Positions 45,895-59,000 of a DNA stretch of 64,000 nt are shown here, piece by piece. This DNA comes from Aquilaria yunnanensis (taxonomy: Eukaryota > Streptophyta > Magnoliopsida > Malvales > Thymelaeaceae). Position 1 is the first letter of the stretch. Each line of letters begins with the position of its first letter. Position numbers and translations under genes: made by a program. The notes below the pieces were generated by a model. That model was not told the DNA's origin, ran no database searches, and worked only from the letters and a program-made list of their open reading frames with translations. The stretch spans positions 12,366,001 to 12,430,000 of the forward strand of contig CM077594.1 in assembly GCA_039654915.1 (NCBI GenBank), given 5' to 3'.

Positions 45895-48660
45895 AAAGTT
45901 AAACAACTAGATTAGAAAAGAGACGAAGAGTTTTAGTAGCAAGATCGTGAGCCTTCTGGATCACCTGTCTGCGGACCACTAGGAATGTAATTTTTCCAAA
46001 GGATAAAGCAAACCTCCTTATTAATTGAATTATCTCAGCAATCTCCAAGAGAGTTGGATCTTGACATGATATTTGAGCAATTCCTTGTTTACTATTCAAT
46101 AAGATAGTGACATTAGTCATCCTCTTATGCCAAGCAAAGGAAATTGCCTTTAGGATGGCCTATAGTTCTGCGCATAAAGGAGAGGAACATTGACCGAGAT
46201 ATCAAGTCGAGTAAATTGTAAAACTCAACTGATTAGTTTTGGCCACCCAAGCTGCCACACCTATGGAGGAAGATTCCAACAGCAATCCACAAAAAAAATG
46301 AGTAAGTTGCGTACATAGTCCCTAGCCTTTAATTATCATTTTTTTTAGTCCCTAGCCTATTGAATGTTCTGTTTTAGTCCTAAACCTATTAAAATTGTTT
46401 CATTGTGGTGCATCATCAGATGAAATTCATTAACTCAAAATAACTATCCGACACAGATTTTTGAAATTCTAATTTAAATATTTTATGATTATCTTTCATT
46501 AAATTTAAACAGTTTAATTTTTTTTACAGTAAATAGACAATTTAAATAAGTGGTTTTTTTCCTCCTGAATGAAATAAGATTAATTTATAGAAATAAAAAA
46601 AATGATTTGAATTTTTCATTAACTATAAAAAAATTATTGCACATAATAAATTTATTTATATTATGGACCATTCATATAATTTGCTCTATAAAAAATAGCC
46701 AGAATCGAATGAACCCTCCCTTAAAAGAATATGGATCCCCAAGATAAAATATAAGGAGAAGGCCTCGAGATAGTAAGGCTAAGAGTACTTCTCTTGAGTT
46801 CCATTGTTTAGTCCAGGTCTTGGAGAAATCCATTAGTACTATAAATGATTTGTTGAACATCGCCCGTTGATCCTCTAAATGTCCTATCATTATGGTGGAG
46901 CCAAATGACAGTGTTAAAGCTCTCAACCTGTCTTTAGCTAAGGGATCCAAACACTTTGCATATCCATGTAGCAAAAGACTCACAAGGATTAATATTGGGT
47001 CTAAGGCCCAATAAGTTCCACACAGAGTTTGACTCCAAACAAAATAAAAAAATATGGTCTAGATCCTCATTAAAATTGCTTCATGTGGGGCAATTCGAAT
47101 AAACGACAATTCCCTCTTCAAGAGTTTAGCTTTAGAAGGTAATGCATTTTGGAAACATTTCCAAATGAAAAATTTCCACTTATTAGGAAGAAGGGGCAAC
47201 CCATAGTTTCTTGGGAAATTGCTAAACTTTAGGATCAATATCGTTCCGGGTACTAGGAATGACTCGCATGGCTAGAGTAGCCCTTTTGGGTGGTATAAAG
47301 ACCATCCTTAGATAAAGTCCAAACTGGCCAATCCTTTCCATTAGGACTTCATCTGGCTTTGGTTAAAACTTCCCAAACATTTTCCCTAGAGAAGGTGGAC
47401 CCTAGTTTGGAAACGCTCCAGCTCCTAGAGCCTTCCTCCAAAATATCAGCTACAACTTTACAGGAGCACAAATTTGGATCCCCCAGTTTGGCTTAAAAGT
47501 GCAGAAGGGTATCTTGGAAACTAATAATCAGTCCAGATATCAATAGATTTTCTATCCTCTATAGACCAACACAAATTTGATGTGAGAAATTGTCATCCAC
47601 GTAATAATCCTTCCCAAATGATAGAAGGTTTAGAGCTAAGTCCAACTTTCCACAAGGAAGATTTTAAGCCATACTTTGCCTTAAGGACTCGAATGACTAA
47701 GGATTTTTTATCCTTATGCCATATTAAATCATGAATACCAAGGCCTCCCTGACCTTTAAGCAGAGATAAAGTGAACCTATCATGAAAATAAATACCCTTC
47801 TTTGGATCAACTCCTTTCCACCAAAATCTAACACAAGATTTGGAAAGTTTGTCACTAAGAGTCATAAGAATATGAAATAGTTGCATAATATAAACTGTGA
47901 TCAAGGATAGGGAAGCCTGTATCAAGGTCAATCTCCCAGCAGGATTAAGTAATTTCCACTTCCAAGATACAATTTTAGATTCAATTATGGAGCTCAAAAT
48001 ATCAAATGATGATGTTTTCAAGTAATCACAATCAAAAGCAACCCCCAAATATTTAGTAATAGCTCTATTAACCTAAAGAGGTAAAATCTCAGTGAAGGAT
48101 TGAACAAGACTAGATGGAACATTTTTGCTGAAAGCCCATTCAGACTTTTGGAAATTCACTTTTTAACTTGCTGTCCTATGCTATAGGAGAAAAGCTTCTT
48201 TGACATGGGTTATTGAGGTATGACTAGGATGGGGAAATATGAATCAATCATCTATAAAGAAGAGATGATTGATTGATGAGCTTGAGATACTAGCTTTGAT
48301 ACCCATAATCCTGCCCAAATGCTACTGATTATTGAGAAAACTGGAGAATACTTTACTACAAAGAATGAATAGGTATGGAGATAACAGATCTCCTTGTAGC
48401 ATACCTCTCTTGGGATTGAACCACTCAGTATTACTATCATTAACAAGAATAGAGTATGATACTATTATGAGGTGCTACACAATTAGATTGACCCATTGGT
48501 TTGAAAAATTCATAGCCTAAAGAACCATCTAGATAGAGCTCCAATGTAGCTTATCATAGACCTTCTGCATATCTAAATTTAAGGTAATTCATAGCCTAAA
48601 GAACCATCTAGACAGAGCTCCAATGTAGCTTATCGTAGACAAAATTCACAGTTTGAAGAA
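45895..48660 (-). pseudogene. LINE (L1-type) ORF2 remnant: reverse transcriptase, zinc-binding and RNase H parts
   Basis: On the minus strand, starting near 48560, DMQKVYDKLHWSSI-type wording is followed by EWFNPKRGMLQGDLLSPYLF (about 48380-48430). A degenerate FIDD in place of the usual ADD box lies near 48250. The thumb region is at 48048-47593 (VSWKWKLLNPAGRLTLIQAS, SCVRFWWKGVDPKKGIYFHD, KGQGGLGIHDL). The zinc-binding tail is broken at 46700-47500. An RNase H-like end is at about 46300-45899 (CAELQAILKAISFAWHKRM). The 5' part (ORF1, endonuclease) is missing, the usual LINE 5' truncation. An AT-rich insertion lies at about 46303-46690. Many stops. Confidence 0.85.
46303..46690. mobile_element. 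AT-rich insertion within the LINE (MITE-like)
   Basis: The LINE RNase H and zinc-binding parts are separated by about 390 bp of very AT-rich sequence, beginning with TAGTCCCTAGCCTTTAATTA and TAGTCCCTAGCCTATTG. I could not define matching termini, so the nature of the insertion is open. Confidence 0.4.
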
Positions 48661-48680
48661 CAATCTAGATAGAGTAATTT
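48505..48680. repeat. Short direct repeats at the LINE 5' break
   Basis: AATTCATAGCCTAAAGAACC plus the following 35 bp occurs at about 48508 and again at about 48586. A third, more divergent partial copy is near 48650. The unit is about 80 bp. It sits where LINE similarity stops, which may reflect template slippage at integration. Confidence 0.75.
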
Positions 48681-48689
48681 TTTTTGTCA

Positions 48690-49163
48690 ACCAACCATGT
48701 TCTTAGGTCACTCTTCTCTAATTTTCCTTTGCCCTGTCAACAACCCCTGATAGCTTACCTGATCTATTCTGTGATCTACTGTTCTCTTTTCCCTGGCTCC
48801 AATTCTCATGCACTGAAACTTGTCCATGTTCTTAGGCTAGGCAAGTAGCGAAGAATTTTTCTCATTCCTTCCGCAGAAATTAGTTATCTTTTTCTAGTTA
48901 TGTTAGCACTTGTATCAGTGGGTTTTTCTGGTATTGGATTCTGAAATGTAGATTTTTTTTTGTTTTACATGATGTTTCTGTCCGCCTTCTCACTGTTGTG
49001 ATCATTGATCATTGAATCATTACAGGCAAGCAATCCCTAATTTATAAAAATGAAAAATTTAACACCTCAGGTTATATAATCTTGAACATGTTCATTTTGT
49101 TTTTGGTTAATTTTTTTATACGAAGACAGTGTCAGAGTTTCTCGCCCCTGTGTGTCTTGAATT
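48690..49163. other. Intergenic DNA, nothing recognised
   Basis: T-rich and C-rich stretches without coding similarity. Confidence 0.4.
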
Positions 49164-49174
49164 ATTTCAATCAA

Positions 49175-49832
49175 AGTGTAAAATACCGTTACCGCTAGGT
49201 ATACCGCACCGCAAAATTTTAAGATATATCGCATGGTATACCATGCCGCATACTGTTACCGTTACCGCAAATGTTAGAATATTATTTTTAGATGACATAA
49301 TTTATTTAATAATTTATTTTTACACATTTATATGTATTCTAATTTTTCTCATCATAAATTTTTAAATATAAATAAAATATATATGATAGAAAATATTCAG
49401 TTGGGCTAGCATGCACTAGAAATCTAATTGAGGGATATTGTTTAACGCCACAGAGACCTTTAAGCTGCTACAATCCATTGAATTGTTATATTAATTAAGA
49501 AAAGTAACAAAAAAAATGAAAAAAAATGTTCATTTTATGATATGTGTATTATTTATATTTTAATTTTTTTATATATTTATGATATTATTAATGTAAAATG
49601 AAAAAAAAAATAGGAGCGAAAAATTAAATACTACGGTACGTACCGCACAGTATTTGCTGTATACCACGGTTTTTTAACAAAATACATACAAGAAGTACGC
49701 GGTATGCGGTATACCGTAAAATACCGAGGTATACTGCGGTATACTGCGTGGTAAAATGACAAAACGCGAAAACATTTGTATCGTATACTGCGTACCGGCG
49801 GTAAGCGGTATACTGCAGTATTTAACTCCGTG
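49175..49832. mobile_element. Non-autonomous inverted-repeat element rich in GGTATACCG words
   Basis: An 11-bp direct repeat ATTTCAATCAA lies on both sides (49164-49174, 49833-49843). The ends are related as inverted repeats (AGTGTAAAATACCG; reversed right GGAGTTAAATACTG). The interior near both ends is full of GGTATACCG and TACCGTTACCG words and their complements. An 8-bp core of the duplication would fit hAT, but 9-11 bp is also possible, so the superfamily is unsettled. No coding sequence. Confidence 0.75.
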
Positions 49833-49876
49833 ATTTCAATCAATGATCTGCTAGTTTAGGTCTTTCGAATTGTAAA

Positions 49877-50083
49877 CTAATTGATTTGTGTAAGTATAGT
49901 AAAGCATTCGTTTTTTGGTTAATTATCGAGGAAATTTAGAATTTGGAGATTTTCGGCACCTAAAAAGCACGTAGGGTTAATCTAATTGATTTGTTTAAAT
50001 AGTAGAGCATTTGTTTTTTTGGTTAATTATCTAGGAAATTTAGAACTCGGAGATTTTCGGCACCTAGAAGCACGTAGGGTTAT
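49877..50083. repeat. Tandem duplication of about 105 bp
   Basis: Both halves run CTAATTGATTTGT...TTTTTGGTTAATTAT...GGAGATTTTCGGCACCTA...AGCACGTAGGGTT, with a few changes. Confidence 0.9.
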
Positions 50084-50627
50084 ATTTGTTATGAACTATG
50101 GGACGGTGGCTTGAAGGAGGCAAAGCATCGCACATAGTGTTCGATGAAGGCGATGGTATGGTTGCATATTTTTGGGAGCGAGATTATTTTGTGAGCAAAC
50201 TAAAAATATTAGTAGTTTATTTGTTATTGTTGCCTTTAGACTACTGCCATGTGTCCATCCAAACGAAAAATATTAGCGGTGGTTATAATGGCTAAATTAC
50301 ACTAAGGGAATACGTAACTAGCAAATATGCCTCCTTTGCCGTTTTAGGTATGATGGATAGTCTAGTTTTAATTTTCTATTTTAATTTGGTTTACTTTTAG
50401 TTTTCAAATTTTGTTTAGATTGTTTGGCAAGTTATGGTAGAGTTTTCCAACTAAATTTGGCTATCCCTCTTTCAAAAAAAGTTAGTTGGTCGTCGAAACC
50501 GTAAAAAATAATTCTAATATCATTAACAACTCAAAATAAATAAATTTGTATTATAGCAGTGAAAACCAGGTCAAATCCCAAAGAAAATTTTTTAACCGAA
50601 AGCTTCCTGTCATAAAACTGAAATAAA
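50084..50627. other. Intergenic DNA, nothing recognised
   Basis: A 65-residue open frame at 50098 (MGRWLEGGKASHIVFDEGDG) shows no family resemblance. The rest is AT-rich. Confidence 0.4.
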
Positions 50628-51136
50628 AGATTTGTTGACACCCAATTTCGTCCGGGTGTTTTAAAATTTTGAAAAAAATTTTATTAAAAAAAATTAATTT
50701 AAAAAAAAAATATATTACTATTATTATTAAAAAAAATTTAATTAGTTTAAAATATATTTTTGTTTTGTGAAAATTTGATTTAAAATGATATATGTGTGAA
50801 TATGTGTATGTTTGAAATAAAATAAAATTTCATGAAAAAAATGACAAAAAATTAAAAGTTTGAGGTAAAAATGACAAAATTGAGAAGTTTCGGAAAAAAT
50901 TGACAAATTCTAAAAGTTCCAGGAGCATTTGGTAGTTTGTCACATAAAATTTTGAGCCTGCCGACGTTTTTGGCTCAAATTGACAGAAAACGACAAAATT
51001 GTCAAAATCAGAAGCTTCAGGAACTTATCCTGAGGCTGAGAGACGTAAAGGACTAAAATTGTCATTTTACCAATTTAAAAGATAAGTTTGAAATTTTTTA
51101 TTAATTTATCCATCAACAGTTCAGCCAAACTTCCTC

Positions 51137-51144
51137 TATAAATA
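51137..51144 (+). promoter_or_regulatory. TATA box of the solo LTR
   Basis: TATAAATA in the context CCTCTATAAATAGCCCC, about 505 bp from the LTR start. It would mark the U3/R boundary region. Confidence 0.7.
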
Positions 51145-51589
51145 GCCCCCCAAATTTTGTGCTGAACACAGAGAAAAATAGAAAGAAAAGCTTAGAGCTC
51201 CGTTTTTAAAATAGAAAAAATTACAGCCTTAGTCCCTAGCTCTCCTTCCTTTCCTCAGAAAATCTCAAAACTTTTCATTTTGACGATTAAGCCATCTTCT
51301 TCCCCCCGCGCCCTCTGTTTCCATTTCTCAGAATTCAGAATTTAAAATCAAGGGTACAACTCTCATTTAATCCTTCATCTTTTCAATTTCTTTCACTTTG
51401 GTCACTAACTTTGTATTTTATTCTTGCAGAATTAATTACTAACCCTTTTAATTTTTACTTGTTTGTTTATTATTTGTTTATTACTAACCCCTTTTTTTAT
51501 TGTTGTTATTAACTTACTAACAACTAACTTTTAATACTATTATTGTTACTAACCTTTTAATTTTTGCATTATTACTAACTTTTATAATT

Positions 51590-51960
51590 GTTGTTAACAA
51601 TTAATTAACTTTTATTATTGTTGTTAATTAATTAATTTAATTAACTTGGCTAACTTTTATTATTGTTGTTAATTAATTTATTTAATTAACTTGGCTAGCT
51701 TTTTATTATTTTTGTTAATTAATTAATTTAATTAATTTGGCTAACTTTTTATTTATTGTTGTTAATTAATTTAATTAATTTGGCTAACTTTTTATTATTG
51801 TTGTTAATTAATTAATTTAATTAACTTGGCTAACTTTTTACTGTTGTTAATTAATTAATTTAATTAACTTGGCTAACTTTTTATTATTGTGGTTAATTAA
51901 TTAATTTAATTAACTTGACTAACTTTTTATTATTGTTGTTTAACAATTAATTTAATTAAC
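51590..51960. repeat. Tandem units inside the solo LTR
   Basis: About eight units of the form TTAATTAATTTAATTAACTT-GGCTAACTTTTTATTATTG, 45-50 bp each, with small length changes. Confidence 0.85.
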
Positions 51961-53138
51961 TTTGCTAACATTTATTATTATTTTTAAAGTGGATGGCCAA
52001 AAAGCCCCACTTTATTATTATTAATTTTTTTTCTTTATATAATTTTTTTATTTAATTCACCTTTACCCTTTACTAATTAATAAATAAATGAAAATTAAAA
52101 GAAGATTATTTTGTAATTAATTATTAAGGCTAATAAAAATTATTTTTAAAAAAACCAATTATTTTTATTTTTATATACATGTTTTTAATTCTTTAAAGAT
52201 AACAAAAAAGTTAAAATTAATTTTAATAGTTATTTTTATCCAGTAAAAATAATAAAAAAATAAAAATAAAACCTGTTTAAAAAAATACATGAAAATTAAG
52301 ACTTTATATTTTACTGATTTATTTAAAATATAACTTTTAAATCCACTAAAATAATAAATATTTTTCATTAAACAAGAAAACAAAAAGAAAATTAAAACAA
52401 GATAAGAAAAAGATAAGAAAGATAAGAAAAAGATAATAAAGATAAGAAAGATAAGATAAGATAAGAAAGATAAGAAGGAAAAGAAAGAAAAGAAAGAAAA
52501 ATATAGAAAATAAAAATTTTTAGATTATTAATGAATCTAAAAATTCTATAACAAAAAGAATTACGAATTAGTAATTAAACTAATAATTAATTCCATAAAA
52601 ATAAGAATTAAATAATTAACTATAAATTAAATCAACTTACATATCCGGATGATCCGTCAGGATCTGCGGTTTAAAAAAAATATCACCCTTTTAATTAAAT
52701 AAATTAAATAAAAAAAAAGATAAAAATCCATATTTACAATATGGATTAAATTATTTAAAAGTTCACCAAATTCTGTGTCCAAATGACTCGGCAGAGTCCA
52801 TGGTTCGGAATCAAAAATCTTCCGTGTCCAAATGACTCGGCAGAGTCCATGGTTCGGAAGTATAAAATTTCATACAAATTAATTAATTTAAAAATCCACA
52901 TTTCGACTAATCCAGTTAAAATTTCTAATTTTGAAAATTAACTGAGAATTATTTAAAAGCAAAGCAAAACAAAATTAAAATCAACTAAGGTGCCAATTTT
53001 TGGGCGTTTTAACAAAGTTGTTTTAACGTAACCGTACTCCCGATCCCCAAACTCTCGCAGACCAATTTTAAGGTGACCAATCGACCTAAGAAAACTGATT
53101 GGTGGCGACTCCCGAAAACCCGACGTTGCCACAAGATT

Positions 53139-55060
53139 GAAGGGTTTTCTTAAATTGAATGTTGAAATAAATTAATTGTTGAATTAAAATGAAATTAACC
53201 AATACTAAAAACATTTAGTTCATGGTTGATTATCAATTTCAATCAAGCAGTTGATCATCGAAGAAAAGTACTTCTTCAATTCAAGCAAACAAACAGGACT
53301 CTCCTTAAAACTAAAAAGAACTCAAGAATTCAGTAGTAAAAATAACCAGAAAAGGCATTAGATTAATTTCTTAATTTGAGTAATCAGATATTGAAAAGTA
53401 ATTTCTAATCAGCTCAAAATTAGCATGAAGAACAATGAACCAAAAAGTTTATTATAGGCAACCATCCAAAAACTTGAACAATATAACTTATCTTACTTCT
53501 CCTGTATGAACTAACCAGAAATAAAAATAATCTCTAGTTAAATTCAGTTGCTTCTATATCGAATTCATTTCACCCAAGTGGTTGAAACGAAAACCAAACA
53601 AATTTACAATCGCAAAACTAATTCAACAAGCGAGAACAGAAAAATCAATTACAATAAATCTCAACCACGAAGAAATAAATACTTAAATTTAAAGAAAGTT
53701 TCAGCAAGAAAAATCAATCCTCACAACCGGTGTTGGCGATGAAAATTGTCCTCTTGAATCGAACCAGAAAACTACTCAAATGTGTTTTTAAAGAAAAACA
53801 AAGAAAAATAGAGAAAAACAAAAATGCTAAGGGGGAGATGGAGGGTCTCGCGGCAGCTGCCTCTTTAAAAGAATTAATCTAGTGTGCTAAATTCACAAAA
53901 ATATCCCAAAACTTTCTATGTTGTTCTAAAATTACCCCACACAAATAAAAAGATTCAAAATAACTTGAAGGTTTCAAAGTTGTGAGCCAAGAAATGCTCG
54001 AGAACATCAGTAGCAACTTCAATCTGAAATTTGACCTTGATTTAGTTATTATCTCTCAAACCTCAAAGAATAAAAGTTGTAGAGTTGTTTCTTAGTTTTG
54101 AAATGACATCTGAATCACGTAAAAAAAACATCTATAGCTAAAGATATGCCTAAAACACCGCAACTGCTTCTGAACCAATGATGACGCGCAAATTGCGAAT
54201 TTGAAGATGAATTTGGCCCCTTTAACGTGCAAACTGGGTTTCATGGCCAACATATGATTTGTAGCTCCATATGTTAGCTTTCCAATGAATTAGGAATCAC
54301 TCAATTCCGATTTCTATAGCTCAAGATATGATTTTTCTACTGGAACATCACCAATCTATTAAAATCCTAAAAGAACACAACCAAATTAAAACTTGTAAAA
54401 TTGCAAATTAAATCCACTTTTAATCAATTGAGTCCAGATATGCTCTAAGCTAAAAAATATTCTCATAGTAGATCTTTAAGGTTTAAAACACATTAAAACA
54501 AGCTAAATATGAAAGAAATAAATATAACAAATTTAAGCTTATCAAAAGTCCTTCTAAACTTGGTCTAATTTACCAAATCTGGCTAATTTTCCAGTTAGAT
54601 TTGGCTATCTCCCTCTTAATTTATTTACTATTTCTTCAAATAATTGACTTTATCAATGAAGTTTTCTATTTTTTTCCCCAATTCTGTTCTATTGAGCGGT
54701 TGATTGGCTCATTTATAGTGGATCGGGTATTAGCATACATTAGTTTTTTTGTTTTCATCCATTTTAATGTTGGTGTCATTTGTCTAAATTTATGTTGGTT
54801 TGGTTGTTGGTTTTATGTCTTTATGGGTTTTTCACTCAAGTTGGAAGCATGATTCTTGTTATTCATGAGAGTTTTCTTCTATTTACGGTGTTTTAGAAAT
54901 GTATACAAAAAAAAAAACTTGGAGCTAATGGTCTTTATACTTGGTCTCTGTTGAGCTTTAGGTTGTTATATCACTCAATTGTTGATGTCTTATGGCTTTT
55001 AATTAGTGCAATAAATACCCACTATCAAGAGAGAAAAAAATAGCCAGCTGGACAAGTAGT
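53139..55060. other. Intergenic DNA, nothing firmly recognised
   Basis: The open frame at 53548 (Lys/Arg/Asn-rich) and a hydrophobic one at 54601-54852 have no recognisable domain. The middle part (53950-54400) has the texture of an old LTR or leader sequence. The last 150 bp before 55146 probably carry the promoter of the ruined P450, including TATATATATAAC near 55061. Confidence 0.4.
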
Positions 55061-55403
55061 ATATATATAACAGAATGCGTGGCAGTCTTTCCAAGCCAAC
55101 AACACCAAAAAATTTTAAGCTTAAGCTCTCAAACTCTGGTCTTCAATGTTTTTTTTTTCCCTAATTATTCCTTCAATTCTGTCATTTGCTTTCTTCCTTC
55201 TCATGATCCTAAAAGCAAGCTGGACAAAATATGAAGCCCAAAAAATTAACTCCATATTTACAGCATGGACCCCCTAAACTCTCGATTATTGATAACCTGC
55301 ACCATCTGTTTAGTTCGTTGCCTCATTACGCCCTGGGACACTTGGCCAGCAAGTACAGCCCTCTTGGACACCAGCAACTTGGTAAAGTCTCCATCGTCCT
55401 AAT

Positions 55404-55986
55404 TGTTGTGTGAAGTATTCCAAAAGGCATATCCCACATGACTTGGACATGGAGAATTTCTAGACTTTATAAGTTACCTAGCCCAAGTGAGCTAGGTAAG
55501 AAAGAAAGAAGTAATGGACTCGTCCGCACTAAATGGGCCAAAACAGTTGAAAAACCCTAATTCCCCCCCCTTCCACGGCGCGCGAAGTATCACGCGGCCA
55601 GGTCCAAGTTGGTTTTTACATTTTTTCTAAATTTACAAAATCTGCCAAGATACACCCCAAACATTCAAATATAGCTAGTCTGCTCCCTATAAATACCCAG
55701 TCCCACTCCACTCTCAAATCGCACCACAGCTTTCAAGCTCTCTCTTCCTCTCTGACCTCTTCTATTTTTCGCTGGTTTGTGCTTTTTTGCTAATTCCTAG
55801 AGTACCCCGGGTGTGTGAGTGCACACTTCCCAGAAGACCCGTTGTATCCTGGGGGATTCTCGCAGACTTATTTTCTTGCACACTTTGGAGAATCGCGAGC
55901 TATAATCCTTGAGGATTGTATACACGCCTCGGGTTTCTGGTTCATTGGTTGTTTCATGATTGTTCCATTCCATTTTTTTTCCAACA
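55404..55986 (+). repeat. Left LTR of the copia element in the P450 pseudogene
   Basis: It starts TGTTGTGTGAAGTATTCC and ends TTTTCCAACA. It contains CCCTATAAATACCCAG as promoter. It is preceded by CTAAT (55399-55403). It matches 61624-62280 in reverse orientation, with a deletion of some 70 bp relative to that copy. Confidence 0.88.
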
Positions 55987-56001
55987 ATCTTAAGGATTAT
56001 A

Positions 56002-59000
56002 ATGGATCCAACCCACACCGATGGTGCTCCCGTCATCGATCCTCTGGACATTGTCCGGGAAGAGCCTGCTGATATCGAGGCTACAGCTGCCAACTGTGAG
56101 AAAGCTCTTGCAACCGCAATTGCGAAAATTGATAGGTAAAAAGGATCCCGACCTTGCTGTTGCTTGCGATAAGGCATTCGCTGATGCTCGCTTCTACATG
56201 AAAGCTGTATCAAATGCCAAGATGCCGGTACCACCCCCGCCTCCATCAACATTGACGAAGCCATTCCCCGACATTTCAAAGATAGAAGTATTTGGTGGAG
56301 AAAACTACAAAAGATGGGCAGGAACGCATTTACATGCTGCTGGATGAGCATGGAGTTGCCTTCACATTGAATGAGTCCAAACCGACTGACCTCAAGCTGT
56401 AGGAGTCCTGGACTTATGCTGATAAGCTATGCCATCACACAATAATTTCAACTTTATATAATGAGTTGGTTGATGTCTACATTAAGTGCAAGGAAGCAAA
56501 GGATATATGGGAATCCATGCTACTCAAATACACGGCGGAGGATGCAGGCAAGCAGAAGTTCGTGATCGGCAAATTCTATCGGTGGGAGATGGAAGATGAA
56601 AAGAATGTCAAAACACAAATCAATGAATACCACAACTTCTAGAGGACTTGAAAAGAGAAAAGATCACATTGCAAGAAGAGTTTGTAGCCGGCTTGTTGAT
56701 TAAAAAGTTGCCACCATCATGGAGAGACTACAACCAATAACTAAAGCACAAGCACAAGCACAAGCAGCTGTCTTTCGCCGACCTAATCACTCACATCATT
56801 ATCGAGGACTCCAATAGGAAGGAACAACACATAGCCAAAGGGAAACAATTGACCTCCAATGCCAATCACGTCAACTCCAAGAAGTACAATCCAAAATAGA
56901 AACCTAACAATAACTTAAGCCAAGACCTATGCCAGCCAATAATGATGACAAACAAGTGCTGCCTTGCTTCGTCTGTGGAAAAAAAATGGCACTTTGCTCA
57001 ACAGTGCCAAAAAATGAAGCACTTTGAAAAATCTCCTAAGCCAAGGGCAAATCTGGCTCATGGGGATGATGATGATGGTGACATCATTGCTGCAGTAGTT
57101 TCGCAAGCATACCTTGCTGCCAATTCAAAAGAGTGGGTAATAGATTCTGGTCCCACTAGGCATATTTGTGGCAACAGAATTGCATTTTCCTCCTAACTCC
57201 AATAGGAGAAGGAGTTAAAATAGTGTATTTTGGTGACTTCCGAGGTACACTAGTTCTGGGCAAAGGGCAAGGTACTTTTGAAATTAACCTCTGGAAAGAC
57301 GCTGGCCCTAAGTGATGTGCTGCATGTTCCAACCATAAGAGCCAACTTGGTCTCCGTGTTTTTGCTGATGAAGGTCGGCATCAAGGTCACATTTGATTGT
57401 GACAAAATAGTGATGACTAGAAACAATAATTATGTGGGCAAAGGTTATTGTAACTAGGGTCTCTTTGTGCTGAGTGTTTCTAATATCATCAATAATAATG
57501 ATCCATCTTCTTCTGCTTACTTGGCTGACTTCCTTGATTTATGGCATGCTAGATTAGGACATGTAAGTTTATCTTATTTGAAAAAGATACAATCATTAGG
57601 TTTAATCACACCCCATAGTAACACAAGTTTTGATAAATGTGAAAAATGTGTTGAATCAAAATCAACAAAAAAATCTTGCGCTTCAATTGAAAGAGAATCG
57701 GAATTACTAAGTTTAATTCACACTGATCTTGGTAATTTGAAACATACTATGACTAGAGGAGCAAAAAGGTATTATATGACTTTCATAGATGATTGCTCTA
57801 GATTCACTAAACTTTATTTGTTAAGAAACAAATATAAGGCTTTTGATATGTTTTTGTTGTATAAGTCTAAAGTTTGAAAACCAATTGAATAAAAGGATTA
57901 AAAAAGTTAGATCAGATAGAGGAGGTGAGTTTTTATTATTTAATGATTTCTGTGAAAAAAAAGAGAGGATAATTCAGGAGTTAACTCCACCACACTTTCC
58001 TGAATCAAATGGTATAGTTGAAAGAAAAAATAGAACTTTGAAAGAAATGATGAATGTCATGATTGTTAGTTCTTCTGCTCCTGATAATCTTTAGGGGGAA
58101 GCTATTTTGTCGGTTTTTCATTTGTAAAATCGAATTCCTTATAAAGGGACTGGTTTTACTCCATATGAAATATGGAAGGGTTATCCCCTAAATTTAAAGT
58201 AGTTGAAAGTTTAGAGATGTCTTGCAAAGGTTATGCTTCCTGAACCAAAAAAGTGTAAAATTGGATCAAAGACATCCGATTCTATGATTATTGGATATGC
58301 TGAGCATATTGCTACATACAAATTTTTGGTGTTGAAAAGTGATGTGTTGGACTACAACACCATAATTAAAAAAAATTGCTGAGTTTTTTTAGCATATCTT
58401 TTATTTAAGGAAGGAAAAAATTTCTCGTGCCCCCACTGATGAAAATGTCCCTGAACATCAAGTGGAAAAATTGAGAAGGAGTAAAAGGCAAAGGAAATAG
58501 AATTCCTTTGAACATAACTTTTACACCTACCTTGTAGATGATACCATAACTTTTAACCAATTAATTTCTTTAAAAGAATATGTTTTTTGGAAAGAAGCCA
58601 TTTAAAATGAAATACACTATATTTTACAAAACCAAACATGGGATTTAGTAGATTTACCACTTGGTGTTAAACCTATTGGTTGTAAATGGATTTTCAAAAG
58701 AAAACTTAAGCCTGATGGCTTTGTTGACAAATATAAAGCAAGATTGGTAGTAAAAAGATTTACTCAAAAAAAATGTTGATTATTTTGACACTTTTGCACC
58801 AATTTCTAGGATTTCTTCAATAAGAGTTTTATTTGCCCTAGCTTCTGTACATAAATTTATTATATATCAAATGGATGTTAAAACTGCTTTCTTAAATGGG
58901 GTTATATAAGAGGAAATATATATGGTCCAGCCAAAAGGCTGTGTTGCTTCTAGACAAGAAACAAAGGTGTGCAAGTTGTGAAAATCCTTATATGGATTAA

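Larger units (their letters stand above)
50633..53133 (+). mobile_element. Solo LTR, 2501 bp (copy C), long-LTR retrotransposon
   Basis: It starts TGTTGACACCCAATTTCG, ends CCCGACGTTGCCACA, and is flanked by perfect 5-bp duplications AGATT (50628-50632, 53134-53138). TG...CA ends, a 5-bp duplication and no internal coding region define a solo LTR left by recombination between two LTRs. It contains a TATA box at 51137 (TATAAATA), a C/T-rich transcribed leader, a block of about eight degenerate tandem units of roughly 45-50 bp (51590-51960), a GATAA-rich stretch (52400-52500) and several TCCGGATGATCCG-type motifs near the 3' end. It is the best reference for copies A and B. Confidence 0.9.
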
